NCBI GenBank assembly: GCA_021234155.1 | Contig: JAJEKV010000130.1 | Coordinates: forward strand, 344,508 to 408,507 | Direction of reading: 5' to 3' | Length of the DNA stretch: 64,000 nucleotides | From: Isoetes taiwanensis | Lineage: Eukaryota; Streptophyta; Lycopodiopsida; Isoetales; Isoetaceae | In this document: positions 54,817 through 64,000 of the stretch, in pieces | How positions within the stretch are numbered: position 1 is the first letter of the stretch | Layout of the letters: each line of letters begins with the position of its first letter | The notes under the pieces: generated by a model | Told to the model about the DNA's origin: nothing | What the model saw: the letters and a program-made list of their open reading frames with translations, nothing else | Databases searched by the model: none | Made by a program: the position numbers and the translations under genes

Positions 54817-55920
54817 GTCTTCTTTTGTTTTAAATCTGACTGATTTAATACAGTGCTTTCTAGTAGTTCATTTTATATATTTCTACTAGATAATACCCCA
54901 TAATTCCTACCACTCCAGTGTGCTTAAATCCGGGATCATATTACTGATCTTGTACTGATATGAATTTGATTGATGTAAGCTTGAAGGAATTTAAGGAATT
55001 TTTAACCTTACCTTACAAATTTTATCTGGTAGTCAGATGACTAGAATTCTCTTTAATTTGCTACCATAAAAATTGAAAAACCAGAATATATGCTCTTCCA
55101 TGGGATGTTCAAACCAGATAACTTGATATGGCCTGATTACTACCTGGTTAGGATACTATTTTACTTTAGTTGTTTGAAGTTTTTTCATTCCTATTGAATG
55201 ATGATTTTCTCGGTGTAATTTTGTCATCTCTATTCTTATTGATCTGAGAAATTGCAGCAGGCCTTACTCGTGAGAATGTTCCTATAAGATTTTTCATTCC
55301 TTAAGATCCACAAAATAGGAACCCATGGCTTTCTACCCTTTAATTTGATAGAATTATTTCCCCTAGGTGTTTGGATGCCTAAAGTTCATAATATGTCTCA
55401 ATAGATTCAGTTAATCTTATTTGCCTTTTAATTTACTGGTTCCAACCTGATTATACATATATTTGATGGTGAGGCGATAAATTATGATAAGTAGGTTGGG
55501 ATATGGTCATTGTTTAAATGTAGTGTTAGGTAGGTGGCAGTAGCATGATAGATCCTGCTATTCGGGTTTTCCCTTTGATCATTTAAGAAAGTTTACAAGT
55601 CTGTTTTGAGTATATGCTGATCCTGGCTCCTGCATGCTGACCATGTCCCATCTTGCACTCCATTTTTCCTGTTACCACTGTATATTTCCCTTGAACCATG
55701 CTTACTAGCAAGCCTCTGGACTATTTGTAGCTCAGTAGGTGGATAGTTGTTGTATTGTAATGCTAATACTATAGTTTTATTTAAATTTTTCTCGGCATCT
55801 TATGACTGGCCTTAAAGGATTTAGGTAGCAGACGTTTGGATGATCTACTATTATTTCTATCATTGTCTCAGTAGCTATGGTTTATCTTATGAATTCTTGC
55901 TATTTCTCTCTTAAATTTGA
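54817..55920 (+). other. Intron 1 of copy C, 5' part
   Basis: No ORF or known repeat. Lies between the exon 1 donor and structured element I. Confidence 0.45.
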
Positions 55921-56030
55921 GGGTAAAGGGCCGAAAGGCCAAGATTGTTCATAGCTTACCTGCTAGCATATGCATTTTTACCCTTCTTAGGCTAACAAGT
56001 GCATTTTTGCTGCAGGTAACCGAACTCCTT
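55921..56030 (+). ncRNA. Structured intron element I, copy C
   Basis: GGGCCGAAAGGCC hairpin, then GTTC/GAAC, TTACCTGC/GCAGGTAA, AGCA/TGCT and ATGCATTT/AAGTGCAT stems with loop TTACCCTTCTTAGGCTAAC. Stem bases differ from copies A and B but pairing holds. Conserved blocks are GGGTAAAGGGC, AGCTTACCTG, TTACC, GCTAAC and GCAGGTAACC. Confidence 0.6.
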
Positions 56031-56610
56031 CTCCCTTGTCTTGTGATGTTCTAGGCATTCTGCATGCTTGCGGATATGAACAATTATTGTACTGTTTTAA
56101 AAGCTAGATGGTAAGATATCTTACCAGATTATTTTCTGTATATTTGGCAGCCGAACACATGGTACTTTATTTTCTATCACTTATATGTTCATTTCCTTTG
56201 AGTATACTTCAATGTCTTTGGTTCTTACTTTATATTTTTATATGAAATCAAATTACTAGTTGATGGTGGTCATTTTCCTTGTCCAAATTTCTTATAAAAC
56301 ATATTTAAATTCTGTCTAAGGATAGGACTCTTTTTTCTTTACTGTTTACTTGTCTATAGTTATTACAACAGGTTTTAATTATTGAAACAAACATAGGCTG
56401 TAATCAGTTCTGATATTCTGATAGCTTATAGGAGCAATTTATTTTTTGATGGTAATTATATCAAAGGTTTTTCATGAAATATTTTTGCCTAGTATGATCT
56501 TTTCTCCTTTATTGTTTACTGCTTCATATTCAACTGGTTTTGATTTTTGAAGCAACCCTAGGTTGTAATCTGTTCTGGTAGTCTGGAATTTTTTAGGTTT
56601 AATTTGGGAA

Positions 56611-56752
56611 TCTCTAAGGCCTCCCCTTTTGGGGTCTGATAAGTCCAATCTAGTTATAGATTTGGATGACTTGACAAGTCACAAGGATTTGTTCAGTTTA
56701 GTATATATATCCTATTTCAGGTCTCTGGTTTTACCAGAGTGGGCCTTAGAGA
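56611..56752 (+). ncRNA. Structured intron element II, copy C (intact)
   Basis: Closing stem TCTCTAAGGCC/GGCCTTAGAGA. Inside: CCCCTTTTGGGG hairpin, TCTGATAAGTCC, ATCTA/TAGAT hairpin, TGACTTGACAAGTCA hairpin and CTCTGGTTTTACCAGAG hairpin. Copy A has the same five-part plan with different bases in four stems. This is the only uninterrupted copy in the window. Confidence 0.6.
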
Positions 56753-56763
56753 TAACAAGTTGT

Positions 56764-57011
56764 TTATTTCGTAAGCTTTATTCCTTTTACTTTTCTAAAC
56801 TTTCTTTGGATGTTATGCTTTGTCAGGAACTCAGGAAGCTCGTAATCACCAACTGCATCATGTGGAATCGATGCCCAAGCCTGGAACCGTCTCCCATCAC
56901 AAACACCAATGTGTGTGATGCCTCCTGGCGTGAAGCAAGTTCCCCTGCATGTATACTTAGAGGGGAACTTTTTTGACTCCAACACAGCAAGACGCCAGCG
57001 TGTGTTATCAA
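56764..57011 (-). pseudogene. Unrecognised minus-strand coding fragment
   Basis: Reads GSYAIVDNTRWRLAVLESKK, CRGTCFTPGGITHIGVCDG and FQAWASIPHDAVGDYELPEF. Composition is protein-like. It lies just left of, and on the same strand as, the Helitron helicase remnants. I cannot assign a family. Confidence 0.3.
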
Positions 57012-57380
57012 CTATCGCATAACTCCCTACAATAAAAAGGTATCATTTCAGAAAACGATAGGAAACATGCATTGATGAACTTCTTAATAGAAGATAGAAT
57101 ATATCCTATTAAGAAGCATATCCTATTAAGAAGCATATAAGCAATTGTTATTGTTGGAACTAACAAATCTTTCACTCACCATCCCTACGATGTACATGAA
57201 CTATAAGCCCTCGGCCGGTTCCAAGTTCGAGGTACAAAAGGTGTGTAGGGCTTCATGATCAGCACACATTCAGAAGATCAATAATCATCTAAGAAGCATG
57301 AAAACCTCCCTCAAAAAAACACATATACATACAATATATGGACATTACAACATTAGTCGAGGACATGACACTTACCTCCA

Positions 57381-58560
57381 TCACAAAGCATCCGTGTAAA
57401 CCACGTTCCTTGTGAACCTTGAGACTGTAGTGGCGTCTTCTTGAGGCATGGATGGTGGGTCTTTGATAGCAACAGAATTCCTTGTCGATTTTTGTACCCT
57501 TGAGAATGCCACATATAATTGTCCATGCGTAAAACGGGCTTTGGAAGATATATCCCACCTTATGCATTGTGCGTACGGGACTTGTTTATGGTCATGGCAA
57601 AGGCGGGCGCAAAGGGAATTGCACCCTTTTAAAGGCCGAAATGGCAAACTGAATCGGTAGGCACAATTGGAATCGTGATAGAACCGCGGTGTCACCAGCG
57701 TGTGTCAGTTACTATCGTGCCTCAATGACCCGTCTTCCGGCTTTCGTATAATCAATCGTGTTCCATTGCCACGGTCCCTTCTTGAGCGATGTAGACCTCA
57801 ACAACATTACAATCATTCCCACCTTTAGGTTTAGCTTCGTGGGCGGTACACCACTTGGAGTTTGTGCATTAAAACTCAATGGGATATAGACACGCTGGCG
57901 GCCATCGTGTGTCTATGATTGATCAGCACTAAAGTAATTTGTCGTCTCTCCATGGATGAAGCGCCACCTTCTTATTGATCTCATCGACAAAAAATGGTTC
58001 AAAGGCGATAGTATTGCGCGATGTGTCGAGAAAATCACTTCTTTCGGTTACGTTGGATATCGGGAAATATGTCACGAATTAAATCATCCACATCATCGAG
58101 CCAAGGCATATATCACGTGGCGGATGGACCATATCAACACCCTTCTCAGGAAAGGTTGGTTTCGGCCATCTCTATACTTAGTAAGTAGTCGGCAAATGCT
58201 TGTTGTTCAAGCATCTAAGCCCAATGCATTCATGGCATGTTGATTGTCGGTTTATATTCTCACACTATCCCGGATATCTGAGCGCTTAGAGAAGCTTCCT
58301 ACGATTTGTCTTTGCGAACCTTTAGGAACCCGAGGGTGGTATTTGTGGAAATCCCTCCCAATAGTATTGGAATCCCACCAAAGCGATTGTGCGCTCATTG
58401 CCCATCACATCTCTCAATGTTCTATCCATCGCCTCAAATATCCATTTGGGAAGGTAGCCAAGGGTCAAATAAGCGTGCAAACTTACATCCCTAAAAGAAT
58501 CTTAGAGATTGATGAGCGTAAATTCTACACTTACATCCTAAAAGAATCTTAGAGATTGAT
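57381..58560 (-). pseudogene. Decayed Helitron helicase (Pif1-like)
   Basis: Frames on the minus strand give, in order: FEAMDRTLRDVMGNE, VPKGSQRQIV-like and DSVRIYKPT-like sequence, FADYLLSIEM, LIRDIFPDIQRN, THRAILSPLNH with DEINKK, LNLKVGM-like and WQWNT-like sequence, RVIEARIV, then ARFTHGQLYVAFSRVQ. These are successive motifs of the Pif1-family helicase of Helitron RepHel proteins (the last is motif VI). There are many stops and frameshifts. No Rep domain was found upstream. The helicase would unwind DNA in rolling-circle transposition; this copy is dead. Confidence 0.7.
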
Positions 58561-60403
58561 GAAGCGTAATTTCTCTGGTGGGGAAGGACCTCAAATATAC
58601 CACGTGCCCATGCCACCATGAAACTAAACTTACAACCTAGGAGTGTCATAAAGCGACCTAACCCTAAACCCTATCAAGCAGGGAAACTATTTGTTTTTCA
58701 CCTTAATGAACACAATGCTATGTACTTTTGAGAATCGGTACTAACAATGTGTAAAAAGGAAATCTTGAAGTTCAAGTAAAGTAAAAAAATATAAATGAGG
58801 AGACTATAATAAATAGATAAGTTTTTTTATCCATTGACCATGTTATAGGATTACATCAAAAAGGTACATAAGGAATGTACCTTAAAACTTTCATGAAGTA
58901 CAAAAAAATCATGAAGTACAAAAAAATCATGAAGTACAAAAAAGAGTATTGTAAGGCAATGCTCTTCTACCATAGAGAAGGTGCTACAACAGCATTTTCA
59001 AAAGGCCTATCTACATAAACGAAGACACACCTTGACCGCACTATGCTCTCAACCCATATTATTCTCCCAACCATCTTCCTCATTCTTCAAAGACAAACAA
59101 CATGTCATCAATGACTTTGACCTCCCTCACTTCGACAAAGGTGCTTTGGCTATAGAAATTTTCGAGCTTGACAATAAGATTGTCGATGTCAACACTTATC
59201 AACTCATCTACACACTTTGGACATGGCCTCCAAGGTCGCCACTCATACCCGCGACCCCAAGGCTTTGGACGACGAAGGAGATCGACTAACATGCACCTCC
59301 TTCGAATCAGCCATTCGGCAACATGGTGCCAAAAGCATACCATGGCACCAAAATTTGCACCATCTACATGACAATAGAAAAGAAGATTAGAGCAAGTTTA
59401 GGCAAGGACCTGGCATGGACCGCGTGTGTATAGTAGAGGACAACTTAAGCGTTTAAAGTTTAATTGGATTTGTTTATAAAAAAAAAAAAACAACCTTTCG
59501 ACTCAATATGGAAAGCGCAACATGGCATTCTACTTAAACCCTTACAAATCTACCCTTTCGTAATAAATAAATAAAACATGTCAACTAACCTTGCAAAAGA
59601 AACCGCCTCACCAGTTGACTATGCCTTCCTTGGTTACGACACCTATTGCAAATCAATAGATCTGATCAAGATTTGTAGGCTACAAAACATTTACGGACCT
59701 GTTGTAAATGAAGGAAGTATGGAAATTGAAGATAAGAATGATAAGAATGTATAATTCTCCTAGGCATGTCTACGCAATCATGCCTTATGCAGCAAACATA
59801 TATGTCTTATCATTATGTACCTCGGTTATGAATGAAAGGGCCCTTCGTGATGATAGGGAGTAAAAGAAACGAGAAAAGCCACGTTAAAAATAGGATGCAA
59901 AAAATCAGTAAATGATAATGCACAAAAGACAAAGCCTCTCAAACTTCTGCCAAGCATACGGATAGCATTATCTTCAAATCCAATTATGGATTGAAATGTG
60001 GTTATAGAGGTCGAGGAATAAGGGAATTTCTTTGTGATGCGCTGTTTTACCTTCATAAGTTGGAAGCATAAAAGCGAATTGCATTTGAGCCAAAATTGCC
60101 AAGAGAATACTATTTGCAAGACTTACAATATCCATTATGGCCAATCTACATATGAGATGAGTCCTTAATTTTTGCTGCAGAAATACGTAGGCTTTCAAGT
60201 TGGATCCATGGTTGCTTATGCAGCAGACATGGAAGTAGACCCATTCTTGCCGTGAGCTCTCTTTCACCTCATACTCGGGTAAGCAACTTCAACCGGAACT
60301 GGATTTCATGCTATTTCAATTCAATTAAATTAAAGTAGATGAATGCATGACTTTTTAATGTTGCAATAACAAATAGACTATTGTGTCTTATCAATATGTA
60401 GCA
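58561..60403. other. No gene recognised
   Basis: Small repeats only: AAAAAATCATGAAGTACA three times (58890-58937); CTTACATCC with TAAAAGAATCTTAGAGATTGA twice (58482, 58532); a short CCCTAAACCCTA stretch near 58665. Open frames of up to about 100 codons (58981-59289 plus, 59826-60267 minus) show no domain. GTACCTCGGTTATGAATGAAAGG (59818) recurs at 63483. Confidence 0.4.
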
Positions 60404-60520
60404 TTATAACAGGGGGTTTCTTTTGTAATTTTATACGCTTTTTGGCATGGTTTTCCTATGATTTTAGTGCTGTATTCATTGGCCCATACTAAATAGTATT
60501 TCTAGAGTGTGCCTTTTTCA
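60404..60520 (+). repeat. Dispersed repeat GCATTATAACAGGGGG, copy 2
   Basis: Similar to 42778-42890 over about 110 bp. Followed by different sequence. Confidence 0.65.
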
Positions 60521-61740
60521 GAGCGTTGATTTAGATTAGCTTCAACAATCTAACGGTTGTTATTGTGACCATTGCATTCATATGGATATGGATCAAACCC
60601 TAAAAATTTTGTTCTCTGCACTATTGTCTTCTCGATTGCACTATTGTCTTCTCGATTAGGTAATGGTTGGCGGAGTGAATATTTGGTGGTGGTGTCGATT
60701 AGTGGTGTTCTTCATACTAGATATGGTACGAGGTTTGTTATTGCTAGAGATTAGATCAAACGTGGAATATGGTGAAAAAGTATTTGGTTCATTCCTCATC
60801 CTTCCTTTTGAGTATCAAATCCGTTATAATTTACGTTTTCAGTGATATCGTTGTCGATTGTCAATCGATCGTTTGGGCCTTCTTAGAATTAATATGTAGC
60901 ATTTTTCCTCACATCGGCTCACGACATCACCACGATTTTGTGCTTCAAACCAAAAACCAAGATCGAAACCCTAGTAGAAGAGGGTGATTTGAGCTTTCTT
61001 CTTGTAAGTGGTAGATCAAGCTTACGCCAATTGCTCGGGCGGACTTCGAGATTCGCCCTTTGCGGCTGGCCTTGGGAACCGCATTAAGGGCCTCGGATTT
61101 GGACGATGAAAACTACAACTTGAATTTGCATGTGTTCGCGATGGCCGGGTGAGTATGCCTTTTGCTCCATACCGTGTTCTCGAATTAGATTCTATCGTGC
61201 TTGCAAAATCATCCCGTTTGCCTCCAAAGCTGCATCTTTTGTTGAAGATTGCACCGATACGTGGGCAAAAGAGTCCCTGTTGGTTTTATGCCTCTAGGAA
61301 ACCAAATATACAGAGTGCAGAAGATTTAGTTTGTAGCTTGGATGCCTTGAAGCCATTTATGAGCACAGGCAGCATGGCTTGGATTTGAGCATGAGTAGCA
61401 TGGATTGAGAGGCTCGTGTTATATGTGTGGTATGGTGGAGCACTAAAATCAACAGTTCCCATATTTATCTTTTATATGTAGCATCATCACAATTGTTATT
61501 TTAATCCGTGAAGCTTGTGTAACCCTCATGTTACGTACATGTTTGCTATGATTTCTCCCTCGTGTTGTTGGCCACACTTTTTTGGCATATATTAAATTTT
61601 ATTTCCCCATAGTTCACACACGCCATCTCCACACACTAGTGCATCGCCGATTGGGCATGCCAAGGACATGATAATAATGCGGGTTGCGACGAAAACCCGA
61701 AAGCCCTAAATGAGAAAAGAAGTCCCCATACGGCCGTCTG
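60521..61740. other. No clear gene
   Basis: A plus-strand frame at 61149-61388 (ELDSIVLAKSSRLPPKLHLL) is protein-like but unrecognised. CACTATTGTCTTCTCGATT is duplicated at 60620 and 60638. Confidence 0.35.
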
Positions 61741-61744
61741 GGTT

Positions 61745-61790
61745 GCAGTAAATCTAGCTGGAAGTTTGCAGTAAATCTAGCTGGAAGTTT
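61745..61790. repeat. 23-bp tandem duplication
   Basis: The unit GCAGTAAATCTAGCTGGAAG plus TTT occurs twice in direct succession. Confidence 0.85.
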
Positions 61791-61979
61791 GCAGATGAAG
61801 TCCCCATCTGAAGCTGAAATTGCAAGCAAGAAAAAAGAAGAGGCTAAAAGAGTTTAAGTTGCAAAAAAAGCAGATGGATATTTTAAAATACTATTCAATC
61901 GCGTCATGTTAGGTAAGTAAAACATATCGAATTTCCTTAACGATCTGTACCCTTTACTGTTGTATTGTTGTATTGTTGT

Positions 61980-62720
61980 TTTAAATGGGATATGACTTGA
62001 TCTGTACAATTTTTATACAGAGTGCATCTTCATTATGACATCATGGCCATCTCATTCCTGGTTTGGAGGCATTTCTAGATGCTATTTTAAATGGGATAAG
62101 ACTTGATCTGCACAATTTTTATACAGACTACATCTTCATTACCACAATCTTCTTTGATTTGTTTGACATAATAATGCTCCTTCTTTAAGTTGTTTGAAGA
62201 ATAATGCTCCTTCTTTAAGTTGTTTGAATTGTGCAGGCAATCTTGAAATGACAAGCAAGGAAACTATTTACGGGCAAAATATGGCCAAACAAAAAACATT
62301 TGCTACCATTTTGAGTCGACAAAATGCTCTCATAGATGGATATGGTATGCAATTTAGGTCATGGCCGTTTCATTCTTGGAAGCATTTCGGATGCTCTTTT
62401 AAATGGGATAAGACTTGTTTTAAATGGGATAAGACTTCCGCACAATTTCTATCTGAGTGCATCTTCATTATGACATCATGGCCATCTCATTCCACGGCAC
62501 GGAAGCATTTGTAGATGCTATTTTAAATGGGACAAGACTTGATACTGCACAATCTTTATCTGAGTACATCTTCATTATCACAATTTTTTTCATTTGTTTG
62601 TGAGAATAATGCTCCTTTTTAAGTTGTTTGAAGAAGAATAATGCTCCTTCTTAAGTTTTTTTAAGTTGTTTGAAGAATAATGCTCCTTCTTAAGTTGTTT
62701 GAATTCTGCTGATGCGTTGA
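61980..62720. repeat. Degenerate tandem repeat region
   Basis: TTTTAAATGGGATAAGACTT with CACAATTTTTAT and ACATCTTCATTA recurs about four times (61980, 62090, 62397-62450, 62520). AATAATGCTCCTTCTTAAGT with TTGTTTGAAG recurs about five times (62168-62215, 62605-62705). Confidence 0.7.
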
Positions 62721-62995
62721 GAGCAAGGGGAGGTTGCATATAATCTAGAAATCTTGTTTTGTGTATAAATTCCATAGAAGTGTGATCTGAGTTAGTGGCA
62801 TCTTTGTCAAGCCTCATTTCGAATTGATACATGGATTTACAATAAAGCGTGCTTTTTCGATTCAAGATTATATCTTCAAACTACAATACGATGGTTCCAA
62901 ATCTCAATTCTTGTTGCTTCACATATTAATTTATCTTTCTATGGTTATATATCCCTACACCATCCTTAAGGCCCGAAGAAACAGAAAAATTTTTA

Positions 62996-63459
62996 GTTAA
63001 CATAAACCATTACACACAACTACCATTAACATTATTAACACAAACCATTGCATTTAACACATTTAAATTAAAATCCCCTTAAACCCCTTTGGTTTGGGTG
63101 CATATTCACCACAGGGGGTTCAGGGCGGCGAGAGCCCTAAAAATTTACAATACATGTACAAAATTAACACCATTAAGTACATTATCTCAAACCTTATAGT
63201 ATTTTACAAACCTTAATATCAAAGATTATACAAAACTTGTACATGCATACCCACAAACGAGGGATCGCTATATACGGTCCGGATGTTGGAATAAAGGAAA
63301 AATATGCCCATCCGATGACTCTCACTGTCCGGAGTAACCCCTGATGTGAATATGCACCCAAACCAAAGGGGGTTTAGGGGGATTTTAATTTAAATGTGTT
63401 AAATGCAATGGTTTGTGTTAATAATGTTAATGGTAGTTGTGTGTTAATGGTTTATGGAC
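62996..63459. mobile_element. Foldback MITE, copy 2
   Basis: Inverted termini CATAAACCATTACACACAAC and its complement, then the same TTAACACATTTAAATTAAAA and TTTGGTTTGGGTGCATATTC blocks as copy 1 (44911-45390). Core diverged. Non-coding. Confidence 0.8.
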
Positions 63460-64000
63460 AAATGATGGATAATGAAGACATGTACCTCGGTTATGAATGA
63501 AAGGCTCACGCAATGAAGTGTGGGCATATGCAAACTTATCAACACATGCAAAGATCCGTCTGCAAAGCCCCGCCATCTATGAGACATGATAAAATGCTCC
63601 TACAACCTATTTTTGAAGCCTAAGGCACCGCTAACCAATTTATTACGCCATAATTTCTGCTATTCGAGAACTTAAGATCTTAACCCGGTTGCCAATAAAC
63701 CAATCGACATGATGCAAATGGCTTTACGGTAAAATACGGCATGTAAGCTTAGAGGAACCCACCAGTCCAGGGCGAAAGTTTTGGAAGGCATCTTACGCAC
63801 TTATCCGATGCTGGTTGCTTGATGCTCGTGGAATACCACATGGACACTTTAGTCACATTTTTCTAGATGAGGTGGGCCAAGCGATGTAACCGGATTCACT
63901 AATTCCTATTGCAAATCTAGCAACCTCGAAACTGTAATAGTGCTTTGCGGGTGATCCTCAAAGAACTTGGACTGTCATAAGATCTCCAATAGCGAATGTT
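63460..64000. other. No gene recognised
   Basis: Low-information sequence to the window edge. Begins with a repeat of the 59.8-kb motif (GTACCTCGGTTATGAATGAA). Confidence 0.4.

Larger units (their letters stand above)
54502..56826 (+). mobile_element. Penelope-like retroelement, copy C (5' part)
   Basis: Exon 1 (54502-54816), intron with structured element I (55921-56030) and element II (56611-56752), then an acceptor-like TTTGTCAG at about 56826. After this, instead of exon 2, the sequence is unrelated minus-strand coding and Helitron helicase remnants. The element is therefore 3'-truncated. Confidence 0.6.

Noticed and set aside
58660..58680. Interstitial telomere repeat (CCCTAAA)
   Set aside because: Only about two imperfect units; expected by chance in plant DNA.

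Overview
The window looks like repeat-rich nuclear DNA of a land plant, probably a seed-free one such as a fern or lycophyte (inference). It is AT-rich and dominated by nested transposable elements. The only host-like genes are broken ones: a plant-type WD40 (rabconnectin-3-like) gene and a 4-coumarate:CoA-ligase-like fragment. No prokaryotic features, CRISPR arrays or rRNA/tRNA genes were seen.

1-17.66 kb (minus strand) is one large retroelement gene, copy A. It has three exons and ends in a reverse transcriptase with Penelope-like (PLE) motifs and no recognisable endonuclease after it. It is split by an 8,977-bp DNA transposon (4209-13185, 4-bp TSD ACTT) that carries transposase remnants, a RING/coiled-coil protein and an FCP1-like phosphatase. 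It is also split by a 1-kb tandem insert (ATC repeats) and by a 1,544-bp insert in its intron that creates a 1,077-bp near-perfect inverted repeat around exon 1. Reading across the first two insertion points keeps the frame. Two further relatives lie at 49.6-51.7 kb (copy B, minus) and 54.5-56.8 kb (copy C, plus). All three share two RNA-like structured elements in the intron whose stems covary between copies; these are the most novel signal in the window.

18.9-29.3 kb (plus) is an L1-type LINE with ORF1 and ORF2 (APE endonuclease, RT, C-terminal zinc region). ORF2 is interrupted by two non-autonomous Helitrons (21932-25150 and 25216-28467). Both have CTAG 3' ends, TC 5' ends and A/T insertion sites, and removing them joins the ORF2 frame across 65 bp of intervening LINE sequence.

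30-42 kb (minus) holds a decayed WD40 gene. One exon is cut by an 8,552-bp TIR element (31886-40437, 6-bp TSD) with fragments of an unclassified transposase. 42-64 kb is a mosaic: a candidate third Helitron with the 4CL-like fragment, foldback and TTAA-type MITEs, minisatellites, PLE copies B and C, a decayed Helitron Pif1-type helicase (57.4-58.6 kb) and long stretches where nothing is recognised. Many reading frames carry single-base homopolymer or CTG/CAG-context differences, which could be real decay or long-read sequencing error.
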